18,256 nt of DNA from CAYQDF01 sp964416175 (lineage in GTDB: Bacteria; Chloroflexota; Anaerolineae; Anaerolineales; UBA4823): contig CAYQDF010000060.1 in the NCBI GenBank assembly GCA_964416175.1, positions 1 through 18,256 of the forward strand. The letters are read 5' to 3'. Below, in pieces: positions 1-7,416 of the stretch; the first letter of the stretch is position 1; the number at the start of each line of letters is the position of its first letter. The position numbers and the translations under genes are program-made. Under the pieces are notes generated by a model that had not been told where the DNA came from, searched no databases, and worked only from the letters and a program-made list of their open reading frames with translations.

Positions 1-759
1 GTTGTGGAATATTGACAGGATCCAGGGAGAGATCATCGTTAGTACCAACAGGACGACAAGCATGGAGACCACGAAGCCTCTCTTGTTCTTGCTATAAAAG
101 AGGAATTGAAGGATGAGCGTATAGGCGATAAACAGACTCATCTCAGGATGCGACAGGATTGTCAGGCTGACGAAGGCGGAAAGGAATACCGCATTTCGGG
201 CAAGAGGTTCCCGGAACAATTTGAAACCTATGAAAATAGTCAATATTGCGAACAAAAAACCGGTTGCCCGCGTCAACCCGCCCCCCATGACGAGCCACTC
301 AAAGCTGCGGGGCAGCATCGCAAACGCAAGTGTAGCCAGTGCTGCCTGAGGTTTCGATCTGAGAGCAACCATCGCGAGCAGATAATAACAAGGAACCGTT
401 AGCGCGCTCATGAAACCAGGGAAGAGCCTGATTACATCTAACAATTCGAGATTGCCGAATCTCGTTAATACAGCGGCCAGATAGAATGGCAAAGGAGGAT
501 AAACGAATGGAATCCCGAGCCCATTATAGGATGTATAAGATGGAATTCTGAATCCCGAATCAAGTAAATCGTTCACCATGGTGTAGAACAACCCGCCGTC
601 GTTGATCGGGAATTCTGCCGTGATTGCCGAGTTCAACCTCACATAAAGTCCGAGGAGAAATGCAAAACTCACGGTAAAGAATGTGGAAAAATCGAACTTA
701 GAACTCTCTCGGGAGATTTTTCTGGCGATGATTACCCTGTCTGCGAGATGGAAGTTCAT
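1..759 (-). CDS. Partial GT-C-like polytopic membrane protein (N-terminal 253 residues)
   Basis: Reading the minus strand from the ATG at 759 gives 253 codons without a stop to the window edge, so the C-terminus is missing. The product is strongly hydrophobic, with a first membrane segment near residues 26-42, then a short loop with FPINDGG (Asp54) and a conserved-looking stretch ending in YPPLPFYLAA. An acidic residue in the first extracytoplasmic loop is typical of GT-C glycosyltransferases and related membrane proteins, so a role in transferring sugars from a lipid carrier outside the membrane is inferred. It starts 3 bases after the stop of the upstream gene (763-2331), so it is the third gene of that operon. 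AAGG about 9 bases before the ATG can serve as ribosome binding site. An opposite-strand ORF at 106-402 is only its shadow. The membrane-protein call is firm; the exact family is uncertain. Confidence 0.8.
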   Translation of the reverse strand, partial: MNFHLADRVIIARKISRESSKFDFSTFFTVSFAFLLGLYVRLNSAITAEFPINDGGLFYTMVNDLLDSGFRIPSYTSYNGLGIPFVYPPLPFYLAAVLTRFGNLELLDVIRLFPGFMSALTVPCYYLLAMVALRSKPQAALATLAFAMLPRSFEWLVMGGGLTRATGFLFAILTIFIGFKLFREPLARNAVFLSAFVSLTILSHPEMSLFIAYTLILQFLFYSKNKRGFVVSMLVVLLVLTMISPWILSIFHN

Positions 760-762
760 ATC

Positions 763-2331
763 TCAGCCTTCCCGGCGAATATAGACAACGGCGATCTCAT
801 CCTCATATCCCTTAAGCCAGTTGGGGCTATTTTCCATTTCTCGAGCAAGTCCAGAGTTGGCCTCGATGAGAACCAGATTGATATCGAAGCTGATTAGCTT
901 CTTATCCCATCCAGGGCCCCCACTCGAGATATCCGAATAAAGACTTAGCAATTCATCATCATAAAGGTCTGTCCGTCCATCGACGAAAACAGGATACTCA
1001 CGCAGCTCCCAACTCAGATACCCTCCCCAATTGTAAGAATTAAATAGCTGCCTTTCCGGCTGATTTTCTTTTATCCAGCTCACTGCGCCAACCGGGAATA
1101 TCTCAGCCTTGAAGCGGTCCACCAATCTCGGTTCCGTAACAATGGATAACTTCATCACTCCAACCGTGAAGACTAACCCCAGGAGAACAGTGTTCAGCAG
1201 GCGCAGCTTTCTTTCATCATACCTGTTCTTAGGCGCTCGATCTCTGTTATCTCGTACCCCAGATACCCTTTTATTGATTACCTGCCTTATTTTCGGGAAG
1301 CGAAGATCAATCTCAGCCAGAAACCGGGTCATGATCGGAGCTGTTACAATGGCGAAGGATGCGAAGTTGCGCTTGGCCAGCAGAGCCATATAACCAAAAC
1401 CAGCAATCTGTAAGAACTCAACCAAATCCAGTCTCCGCCGAGAGAAACTAACTGCGCCAAGTACTCCTATGAACAGCCAGATGAACGGCTGAAGAGCAAT
1501 TTCGTGAAAATCTGGGGATCCCCACTCGTCAATGGATTCACGCACAAGTCCAACGTTGATTGTCTTGAATGGGATTGCCCATATCAATGTTCCGTTGGGA
1601 TTAATGATTACAACCGCCCAGGCTGCGAATGACCACAGCCCTAACTTCCAGATTTTGTGCCAGGGCATCTCTGGATAATCACGATTACCCAAGATCTTGT
1701 TTAATAATTCACCGGCTAGGGTTAATCCCAAAAAGAGAATCCCTACCGCGTAACCCCCATGCAGATTTGACCAGATTATAAATAATGGGATGATCAGCCA
1801 CAAACGATCTTGCATTCGCCATTTATATCTGTGATAAAGACAGGCGAGCCCTGAGAGCATCAGCAGCGTGAAAATTTGCGGGCGGGGCGACCATACTGGT
1901 GCAGCGACTGCACTCGCGAGAACGATAATGAAACTTCTCATGAGCGGATTCCCGCGCATTTGGTAATAGACCAGTGTCATGCTTATCGCAGCGATGAGGG
2001 CGACCAGCCCCGCGACGCCAAAATTGCCGGCGAGTTTATAGGCGAGGTAAATTAGCACCTGTCCCAGCCAGCTGTGGTTGATCCACGGTGCTCCGGCCCG
2101 AGTGTAGGAAAGGTGATCAATTAAAACCGGCCGATGGGTCAGCCAGGTTTCTTCTCCAGCGCGCAGATGCCACCAGAAATCGGTGTCCAATGGCACGCGC
2201 GCCGCCATCGTAAACACAAGCAAGAACATCAAACGCGGCATAAGCCAGTCGAACTTGGACAAATTGATCCACAGGCTCATCCGAGCAAATTTAAACCGGG
2301 ATGACCAGACGTCCTCTGCCGCAAACCTCAT
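763..2331 (-). CDS. GT-C-like polytopic membrane protein, 522 aa
   Basis: This is a membrane protein with about ten hydrophobic segments, followed by a soluble C-terminal domain from about residue 400. The first segment (about residues 30-46) leads into VPLDTDFWWHLRAGE, with Asp49 and Asp51 in the first outer loop. This D-x-D-FWWHL pattern is seen in a group of uncharacterised bacterial membrane proteins related to GT-C glycosyltransferases. The C-terminal part contains a Tyr/Trp/Gly-rich stretch (NSYNWGGYLSWEL) followed by VDGRTDLY, also typical of that group. The ATG overlaps the TGA of the preceding gene by four bases (2328-2331), which points to translational coupling, and GGTGGAG lies 5 bases upstream. 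A likely role is glycosylation of envelope components, but substrate and activity cannot be read from the sequence. Confidence 0.75.
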   Translation of the reverse strand: MRFAAEDVWSSRFKFARMSLWINLSKFDWLMPRLMFLLVFTMAARVPLDTDFWWHLRAGEETWLTHRPVLIDHLSYTRAGAPWINHSWLGQVLIYLAYKLAGNFGVAGLVALIAAISMTLVYYQMRGNPLMRSFIIVLASAVAAPVWSPRPQIFTLLMLSGLACLYHRYKWRMQDRLWLIIPLFIIWSNLHGGYAVGILFLGLTLAGELLNKILGNRDYPEMPWHKIWKLGLWSFAAWAVVIINPNGTLIWAIPFKTINVGLVRESIDEWGSPDFHEIALQPFIWLFIGVLGAVSFSRRRLDLVEFLQIAGFGYMALLAKRNFASFAIVTAPIMTRFLAEIDLRFPKIRQVINKRVSGVRDNRDRAPKNRYDERKLRLLNTVLLGLVFTVGVMKLSIVTEPRLVDRFKAEIFPVGAVSWIKENQPERQLFNSYNWGGYLSWELREYPVFVDGRTDLYDDELLSLYSDISSGGPGWDKKLISFDINLVLIEANSGLAREMENSPNWLKGYEDEIAVVYIRREG

Positions 2332-4046
2332 TGCGTCTCCACCCCTAATCCCATATCTTCGGGTTCTATTCGCTCAGATAATTCAAAAAAGATCTGGTAA
2401 TCGCCGATGATCTTTTCCTCCCAGGTGATATTCCGGGCTTTAAATTGCTGCCGGAGGTATGAGTTCAGGTCAGGATGGTTCGTGGTAATGTATGCCACCC
2501 TCGCAGAGGATTCGACGACACGCCGGTAGGCCGGATAGCGATCGTCTCTGGTCGTGTACCGAAAATCCTCATGGTAAGGCAGCCTTGGGATGTAGATCAT
2601 CTCCTCTTTCGAAAGAAAAGCCAGTGGATATGCGACCCAATAATTCGTATACCCGCGGGTCTCTCCATTGAAACGGAGGAATTGGATCAACTCAGCATCA
2701 TACTTATGGTCGATTTGGGTGATGGCATCGAACTGGGTCGTCAGACCAGGGAGACGTTCCGACGCGGCTTGAACCGTACCCCACAGATTGAACGCAATTA
2801 TGACCGGGACGATCAGATAGATCCATCGGGTGTATTTATTACGCCATCCTTGGATTACCTGCACAGCCAGGATCGTCAAAATTACAGAAACTGGAAGAAA
2901 ATACCGGCCAGAGGGGTCGGCACCGAATGGTGTCAGGCAGAATCCCAGGCCCAAAGTCAAAAGGACACCTGAAAACAATGGAACATATGAGATTCCCGAT
3001 AAAACCTGACCACGAATCTCCTGGCGGGTCTTCCGAATAACATTACCTAACACCCCGCCCCAAAATAGGATTGCGGCAGGAGCCAATGGCATCGCCAACC
3101 ATCGAATCTCCCAGGGTGGTCTCAGCCCTATCACTACGGTGCTTCCGAGGACAATAAAATTGAACGCTCTCCGAACAATCGTTCCCAGCAAGTTCAATCC
3201 TTCGACGCCAGCGATCGCCCCTCCAGACAGTTCTTTAAATAACGAGTTGAATCCTGAATTCCCGGCAAACCAGAGCCAGGGCGCAGCACCAATGGCGATC
3301 CCGCTGACAACTGCGAAGATTGAAAAATAATAAACCGGCGATCGAATTGGAACTGGTTGCCCTTCTCCAGTACATGGATCACAAAAAAGCCTGGTACGCA
3401 TTTTAAGGATTATCCAGGCAAGGTACATAAAAGATCCAAACGCATATACAAGGGACAGGCCAAAACTCCATAATCCCAACCCGATCAGAAAACCCAGGCT
3501 CAACCAAAGAAATAAGGTGTCGCTTTCAATTCCCATTTGAATATTACGGGCTATGCGCATTGTGACCAGTAAAATCAAGTTCCCAATCAATAGCATTTCC
3601 CCGTAACCACCCAATGAGACAGTCGTATAAAGTGTCACGTTAATTGTCGGGATTGCCAGCAGCCATACACCAGCCGCAGTCGCGGCTCTCGACCCGGTGA
3701 TTTCCCATAAGATGATTGCGCCTGTCAGGATTGTCCCAAGGTAGAGGACAGCCTGAACAGCCCGCATTACCCAAACGTGGTCGCCAAAAAGGAAGAACCC
3801 AACTGCTGTCAGATAAGCGTCTAGACTCCCCATATAAGACTGGCCATAAAAGAAAATCGGATGCTCGCCCTTAAGAATGTGGCGAGCCATTAAGCCCACG
3901 ATTGCTTCATCACTGTTAAACGGCACCCTGCCCATATACACCAGGCTCGCCTTGAGAAGGAGTGTCGAAGACAATGCAGCTGCCAGTAAGAGGCGGTAGT
4001 GTCTGTTGAGTAGACAGTTGAATGTATTTGCAAATTTGTCAACCAT
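2328..4046 (-). CDS. GT39/PMT-like membrane glycosyltransferase, 572 aa
   Basis: This is the first gene of the minus-strand glycosyltransferase group. After an N-terminal membrane segment (about residues 19-38) comes VPFNSDEAIVGLMA with the adjacent acidic pair Asp46-Glu47, the position and form expected for the catalytic loop of GT39/ArnT-type enzymes. These enzymes move a sugar from a polyprenyl-phosphate carrier to an acceptor on the outer face of the membrane. Some ten further hydrophobic segments follow, then a soluble tail from about residue 450. The acceptor and sugar are unknown; families of this kind include protein O-mannosyl and lipid A arabinosyl transferases. The start ATG has only a weak upstream GGGG, so the start is less certain than for its neighbours. 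The gene is divergent from 4164-5507, across a 117-base gap. Confidence 0.8.
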   Translation of the reverse strand: MVDKFANTFNCLLNRHYRLLLAAALSSTLLLKASLVYMGRVPFNSDEAIVGLMARHILKGEHPIFFYGQSYMGSLDAYLTAVGFFLFGDHVWVMRAVQAVLYLGTILTGAIILWEITGSRAATAAGVWLLAIPTINVTLYTTVSLGGYGEMLLIGNLILLVTMRIARNIQMGIESDTLFLWLSLGFLIGLGLWSFGLSLVYAFGSFMYLAWIILKMRTRLFCDPCTGEGQPVPIRSPVYYFSIFAVVSGIAIGAAPWLWFAGNSGFNSLFKELSGGAIAGVEGLNLLGTIVRRAFNFIVLGSTVVIGLRPPWEIRWLAMPLAPAAILFWGGVLGNVIRKTRQEIRGQVLSGISYVPLFSGVLLTLGLGFCLTPFGADPSGRYFLPVSVILTILAVQVIQGWRNKYTRWIYLIVPVIIAFNLWGTVQAASERLPGLTTQFDAITQIDHKYDAELIQFLRFNGETRGYTNYWVAYPLAFLSKEEMIYIPRLPYHEDFRYTTRDDRYPAYRRVVESSARVAYITTNHPDLNSYLRQQFKARNITWEEKIIGDYQIFFELSERIEPEDMGLGVETQ

Positions 4047-4163
4047 CAGACCCCGAACAAACCATATAATTTTTCTAAAGAAAGGAATCTCCGCGCGATT
4101 TGAATTCGATGATCTAGCGACATCCAGAAATCCAGATTATTTTAGCCGTATTCACAGACACCC
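4047..4163. promoter_or_regulatory. Divergent intergenic region between two glycosyltransferase genes
   Basis: This 117-base AT-rich gap must carry the start signals of the minus-strand membrane-protein operon and of the plus-strand gene at 4164. A TATAAT is present on the plus strand at 4065-4070, but no well placed -35 is visible (a TTGTCA at 4036-4041 is 23 bases away, too far). On the other strand TATATG overlaps the same place without a clear -35. A small palindrome, TTTCT-AA-AGAAA, lies next to it. Promoter function is expected from gene orientation; the exact boxes are not established. Confidence 0.35.
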
Positions 4164-5507
4164 ATGATTACATTTCTGCAAACTCTCCCCCGCATCCTTC
4201 GGAGCCATTGGATCGGGCTGGTTATGGGATTAGTTTTAACGGCAAATTACTTAGCCGGTCTTTCGAGAACACCTTTTCACCCCGACGAGAGCACACAGCT
4301 ATTCATGAGCAAGGATTTCCAGACCCTTGTAACCAAACCGATCGCGCTGGCATGGACCCCGGATACAGATGACACGATTGCTCAACGTTACCGACTGATC
4401 GATGCTCCTCTTACTCGATACCTGGTGGGCTTTGGCCTGATATTAATCGGAAAATCTCCCCCGGAATCCGATTGGGATTGGTCGGCGGATTGGCAGGAAA
4501 ACCAAACAAGGGGATCCTTCCCCGCAGCTGGTGTACTGCTCGGAGGCCGGATTACATTAGGCTTGCTGTTTCCGATCTCCCTTTATTTCATTTACCTTAC
4601 TCTCACCAATTTTTTCGGTCGATCAGCCGGTCTGATCGGTGTGTTCCTTTTCGGGACGAACGCACTCGTCTTATTACACACGCGCCGGGTCATGGCAGAA
4701 CCTGCCCTGGTCGCTGCATCTGCGTTGGCTCTGGTGAGTCTATCCAAGGCTCCGGCACGAGCGTGGTTTGTCGGAGCAGCGGCGGCACTGGCATTCAACG
4801 CCAAACACTCCATGATTGCTTTTTTTCCTATCGGGCTGATTGCCGCGATCTGGTTGCTTCCCGTCTCCAGAATTGATCTGCGCAGGAGAATTCGAAACGC
4901 GATCGAATATATCGCGGTCTTCATTTCACTCACTCTGATATTGAATCCTGTGTTTTGGAAAGAACCCGCTGAAGCGATCCAGGCGTCCCTCTTAGAGCGG
5001 AAGGATCTGTTGAGCAGACAGGTAAATGAAACTGGACAGCTGGTGCCAGGTCAGATCTTAAGATTACCAGGCGAACGCACTGCCATACTGCTCGCGCACC
5101 TGTATATCACGCCCCCCATGGTTTTTGAAATCGGCAACTATAACCAGGCTCTCGAAAAAGATATCACTGCCTACCTTAACATTCCAACCAACAGACTCTT
5201 CCGAGGTTATATCTGGGGAGGTCTCTTTTTGGCTGGCACAATGCTCGGGTTGGGTGTGGGTATTTTCAGCATTTACGGCCCAGATCCCGGACGCAGGCGT
5301 TTCATGATATTGCTGCTCTTATACTCTCTTTCTCAAGCCGCGTTTATCATTTTTTTTGTCCCCCTCCCCTGGCAGCGGTACAGCATGCCCATGGTTCCCC
5401 TCACCACGTTTTGGACAGCAGTTGGCTTAAAATGGTTGACAGAAACCTCCCGCTGGTGTTTAGCCAGCGGGAGGATGAGAATGCTTTTATCCAAGATACT
5501 CGCGTAG
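4164..5507 (+). CDS. GT39/PMT-like membrane glycosyltransferase, 447 aa
   Basis: This is a polytopic membrane protein with a first hydrophobic segment (about residues 16-33), followed by RTPFHPDESTQLF with Asp41-Glu42, the acidic pair of GT39-type catalytic loops. Around ten membrane segments follow, the last near residues 400-430, and there is no large soluble C-terminal domain, so it is shorter than the 572-residue relative next door. It probably transfers a sugar from a polyprenyl-phosphate donor on the outer membrane face; donor and acceptor are unknown. No Shine-Dalgarno is visible before the ATG at 4164; Met21 is a possible later start, but starting there would remove part of the first membrane segment. 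The last seven codons overlap the end of the convergent sigma factor gene (5487-5507), and the last twenty or so include a perfect hairpin that probably terminates that gene. Confidence 0.8.
   Translation: MITFLQTLPRILRSHWIGLVMGLVLTANYLAGLSRTPFHPDESTQLFMSKDFQTLVTKPIALAWTPDTDDTIAQRYRLIDAPLTRYLVGFGLILIGKSPPESDWDWSADWQENQTRGSFPAAGVLLGGRITLGLLFPISLYFIYLTLTNFFGRSAGLIGVFLFGTNALVLLHTRRVMAEPALVAASALALVSLSKAPARAWFVGAAAALAFNAKHSMIAFFPIGLIAAIWLLPVSRIDLRRRIRNAIEYIAVFISLTLILNPVFWKEPAEAIQASLLERKDLLSRQVNETGQLVPGQILRLPGERTAILLAHLYITPPMVFEIGNYNQALEKDITAYLNIPTNRLFRGYIWGGLFLAGTMLGLGVGIFSIYGPDPGRRRFMILLLLYSLSQAAFIIFFVPLPWQRYSMPMVPLTTFWTAVGLKWLTETSRWCLASGRMRMLLSKILA
5446..5474 (-). terminator. Probable intrinsic terminator of the sigma factor gene, inside the convergent CDS
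   Basis: CCTCCCGCTGG (5446-5456) and CCAGCGGGAGG (5464-5474) form a perfect 11-bp GC-rich stem with a 7-base loop. On the minus strand it begins 12 bases after the sigma factor stop codon (5487-5489) and is followed by TTTCTGT, a short and imperfect U tract. On the plus strand no U tract follows at once, and the hairpin is inside the reading frame of the glycosyltransferase. It therefore fits best as a terminator for minus-strand transcription. Confidence 0.65.
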
Positions 5508-6704
5508 CTTTCTGCGGATCGCTGGGTGCCGTAATCTGCTTAATGCCTGGGCCTCAATTTGCCGGACACGCTCTCGCGTAACCCCCATCTTCCGTCCAAC
5601 TTCCTCGAGTGTATAGGCCTGTCCATCCAGCAGTCCATAACGCAGCTGGAGAATGCGCACCTCCCGCGGGGGCAACCCATCTAACACTGATTCCAGGTGT
5701 TCGCGGAGCAGATTGTACGTTGCGGTATCATCTGGGGCAGGAAGCTCGTCGTCCTGAATGAAATCGCCCAGGACTGAATCTTCTTCGTCATCGGTTGGAG
5801 TCTCGAGAGAAAGCGGTCTCCGTGCCACCTGGATCATATTCTCTACTTTTTGAGGTGTGACTTCCAGAGCCTCCGCCAGCTCGTCGACGGAAGGATCCCG
5901 TCCAAGCCTTTGGGTCAGCTGATGCTGGACGCGCAGCAGTTTGTTGATCTGGTCTCCCATGTGGACCGGAACCCGAATCGTCCTCCCCTGGTCCGCGATA
6001 GCACGGGTGACTGCCTGCCGGATCCACCAGGTCGCATAAGTGCTGAACTTGTGCCCGCGGCGATAATCGAATTTCTTCGCTGCACGTATCAACCCGATAT
6101 TACCCTCCTGGATAAGATCGAGAAAAGGTACCCCCCGTCCCATATACTTCTTAGCCACGCTGATAACCAACCGTGAGTTAGCGGTGATCAGATGCTCCCG
6201 GGCTGCCCAGCCATCCTCGATTAATCGCTGGAGCTCTTGCCTGCGGCGAGGTGTAACATTCCCACGCGCCAGCTCCTCACGGGCAAGCCGGCCTCTTTCA
6301 ATTCTCTGAGCAAGCTCGACCTCTTCCTCCGCGGTAAGCAAAGGTACTCGACCAACTTCCTTCAAATATAACCCGATAGTATCATCTGTATCGATGTTTG
6401 CCAGATAATTATCGTCTACGGATAGTACTCTCTGGGCCTCCTCTTCAATATCTTCCTCTTCCGCTAACTCTTCCTCAGTTGGACCACCCAATGCACTGTC
6501 TTCAATATACGGAATTCCTGCACTCATTAATGCTGCGAAGGCTTCTTCCAACTGGTCAACGTCCTGTTCGGCTTCAGGAAAGAAATGAAGTATATCGTCA
6601 TAAGTGACATAGGATTTTTGTCGTCCGAGCTCGATTAGACGGGCAACCGCATTCTGTACTTCATCTTGATCTTCGATAGAGATCAACAAATCTTCGTTTA
6701 TCAT
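5487..6704 (-). CDS. rpoD: Principal RNA polymerase sigma factor (RpoD/SigA), 405 aa
   Basis: This is the primary sigma-70 factor, which directs core RNA polymerase to housekeeping promoters. Domains in order: region 1.1-like N-terminus (about 10-75), acidic linker rich in Glu (about 76-100), region 1.2 (about 105-140, TIGLYLKEVGRVPLLT), region 2 (about 170-240) with the core-binding DLIQEGNIGLIRA at 196-208 and the -10 recognition and melting helix FSTYATWWIRQAVTRAI at 220-236, region 3 (about 250-325), and region 4 (about 340-400) with the -35 recognition helix VTRERVRQIEAQAL at 375-388. The non-conserved insert of proteobacterial RpoD is absent, so the protein is short, as in many non-proteobacteria. 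The ATG has GGGGAG 5 bases upstream. It is transcribed from its own probable promoter, possibly also by read-through from the ABC operon. Confidence 0.97.
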   Translation of the reverse strand: MINEDLLISIEDQDEVQNAVARLIELGRQKSYVTYDDILHFFPEAEQDVDQLEEAFAALMSAGIPYIEDSALGGPTEEELAEEEDIEEEAQRVLSVDDNYLANIDTDDTIGLYLKEVGRVPLLTAEEEVELAQRIERGRLAREELARGNVTPRRRQELQRLIEDGWAAREHLITANSRLVISVAKKYMGRGVPFLDLIQEGNIGLIRAAKKFDYRRGHKFSTYATWWIRQAVTRAIADQGRTIRVPVHMGDQINKLLRVQHQLTQRLGRDPSVDELAEALEVTPQKVENMIQVARRPLSLETPTDDEEDSVLGDFIQDDELPAPDDTATYNLLREHLESVLDGLPPREVRILQLRYGLLDGQAYTLEEVGRKMGVTRERVRQIEAQALSRLRHPAIRRKLREYLG

Positions 6705-6714
6705 CTTTTCTCCC

Positions 6715-6736
6715 CGACCTGTCCCGTAACAGGTCG
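6715..6736. repeat. Perfect inverted repeat between the rpoD promoter and ribosome binding site
   Basis: CGACCTGT (6715-6722) and ACAGGTCG (6729-6736) are exact reverse complements around a 6-base centre. The element touches the Shine-Dalgarno (minus strand, 6710-6715) on one side and the predicted transcription start (about 6734) on the other. It could be a protein-binding operator or, if transcription begins slightly upstream, a 5' hairpin affecting translation of the sigma factor. The repeat is directly visible; the function is inferred. Confidence 0.6.
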
Positions 6737-6740
6737 AATA

Positions 6741-6768
6741 TTTATACTAAATCGTTACCAGAATACAA
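6741..6768 (-). promoter_or_regulatory. Probable rpoD promoter
   Basis: On the minus strand TTGTAT (6763-6768) and TATAAA (6741-6746) are separated by 16 bases, close to the sigma-70 consensus. This would place the transcript start near 6734, about 30 bases before the rpoD ATG. Confidence 0.5.
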
Positions 6769-6794
6769 CATTTTAGATCCAAAATCAATACCCA

Positions 6795-6818
6795 ATATTC
6801 CCCAATCCCAGGGGATAT
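6795..6818 (-). terminator. Weak possible terminator after the ABC operon
   Basis: ATATTCCCC (6795-6803) and GGGGATAT (6811-6818) can pair with one bulged base around a 7-base loop. The element starts about 11 bases after the stop of the DUF4340 gene (6829-6831). On the minus strand a moderately T-rich stretch follows, but there is no clean U tract. Some read-through into rpoD is likely if this is the only stop signal. Confidence 0.3.
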
Positions 6819-6828
6819 GGCTACTTCA

Positions 6829-7410
6829 TTACTGTGGAGTTACAGTCCCTTCAACGGTCGGGGTCGGAGTGGCTGTTTTGACGACTGGCGGTGAGGTCAG
6901 GAGCTCTAACAAAGAATCAATTTCAAAGGAACTTACTATCCCAACAGTTCCATCCTCTTCCTTCACGTAATAGCCATTCTGTGTCGGTGTTTTTACACCG
7001 ATAATCAGAGTATCTTCTCGCCCGTTTTCGTACCTGACCCTGATCCGGTAATTCGCCGGTTCCAATCCGATCAAATCCAAGGCAGGAGGATCCTCGAGCC
7101 TGGTCAGTAAGTTCAATCCCTCGATCGTAGTAATCGCCGAAGCGATTCTGGATGCATCCGCTATCTCGGCAGGCAGATTGACAAGAGTCCAGTTCCCTTC
7201 ATCGTCTACGTTCAAATCGATCAATCCATCGTCGATGGCTGAGATCCTCAACCCGGTGATGAGCAATCCTTCGCGATTGAAAAGGGGAGGATTCGTCGGA
7301 GTGGGCGCGGTTTCATCGTTATCTTGGGCTTGTAAGCGTCTCATAACGATCACGCTTACCAACAATGCCAGAAATATTCCTAGAAGTAACCAGGTTGACC
7401 GCCGAATCAT
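6829..7410 (-). CDS. DUF4340-type membrane-anchored protein, 193 aa
   Basis: A single N-terminal membrane anchor (about residues 6-24) is followed by a Pro/Thr-rich linker (about 30-45) and a soluble domain facing outward (about 45-175). The domain contains the pattern LGLEP-type (LDLIGLEPANYRIRV) and ends in a short Thr/Pro-rich tail with TPTPT. This matches the DUF4340 family, usually found as the last member of GldF/GldG-like ABC operons; members are often longer, so this is a short form. The role is unknown; it probably works with the ABC complex at the outer membrane face. It starts 6 bases after the stop of the GldG-like gene and is the last gene of the operon. Confidence 0.75.
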   Translation of the reverse strand: MIRRSTWLLLGIFLALLVSVIVMRRLQAQDNDETAPTPTNPPLFNREGLLITGLRISAIDDGLIDLNVDDEGNWTLVNLPAEIADASRIASAITTIEGLNLLTRLEDPPALDLIGLEPANYRIRVRYENGREDTLIIGVKTPTQNGYYVKEEDGTVGIVSSFEIDSLLELLTSPPVVKTATPTPTVEGTVTPQ

Positions 7411-7416
7411 GGCCTT

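Noticed and set aside
106..402. Plus-strand 98-codon reading frame
   Set aside because: It is the shadow of the partial minus-strand membrane protein gene 1-759, which has an uninterrupted frame, hydrophobic segments and operon spacing.
2475..2972. Plus-strand 165-codon reading frame opposite a glycosyltransferase
   Set aside because: Opposite-strand shadow of the 572-residue membrane protein; low-complexity hydrophilic product without recognisable domains or ribosome binding site.
4036..4070. TTGTCA and TATAAT as a promoter for the gene at 4164
   Set aside because: The 23-base spacing is far outside the usual 16-18, so the pair is not called as a promoter.
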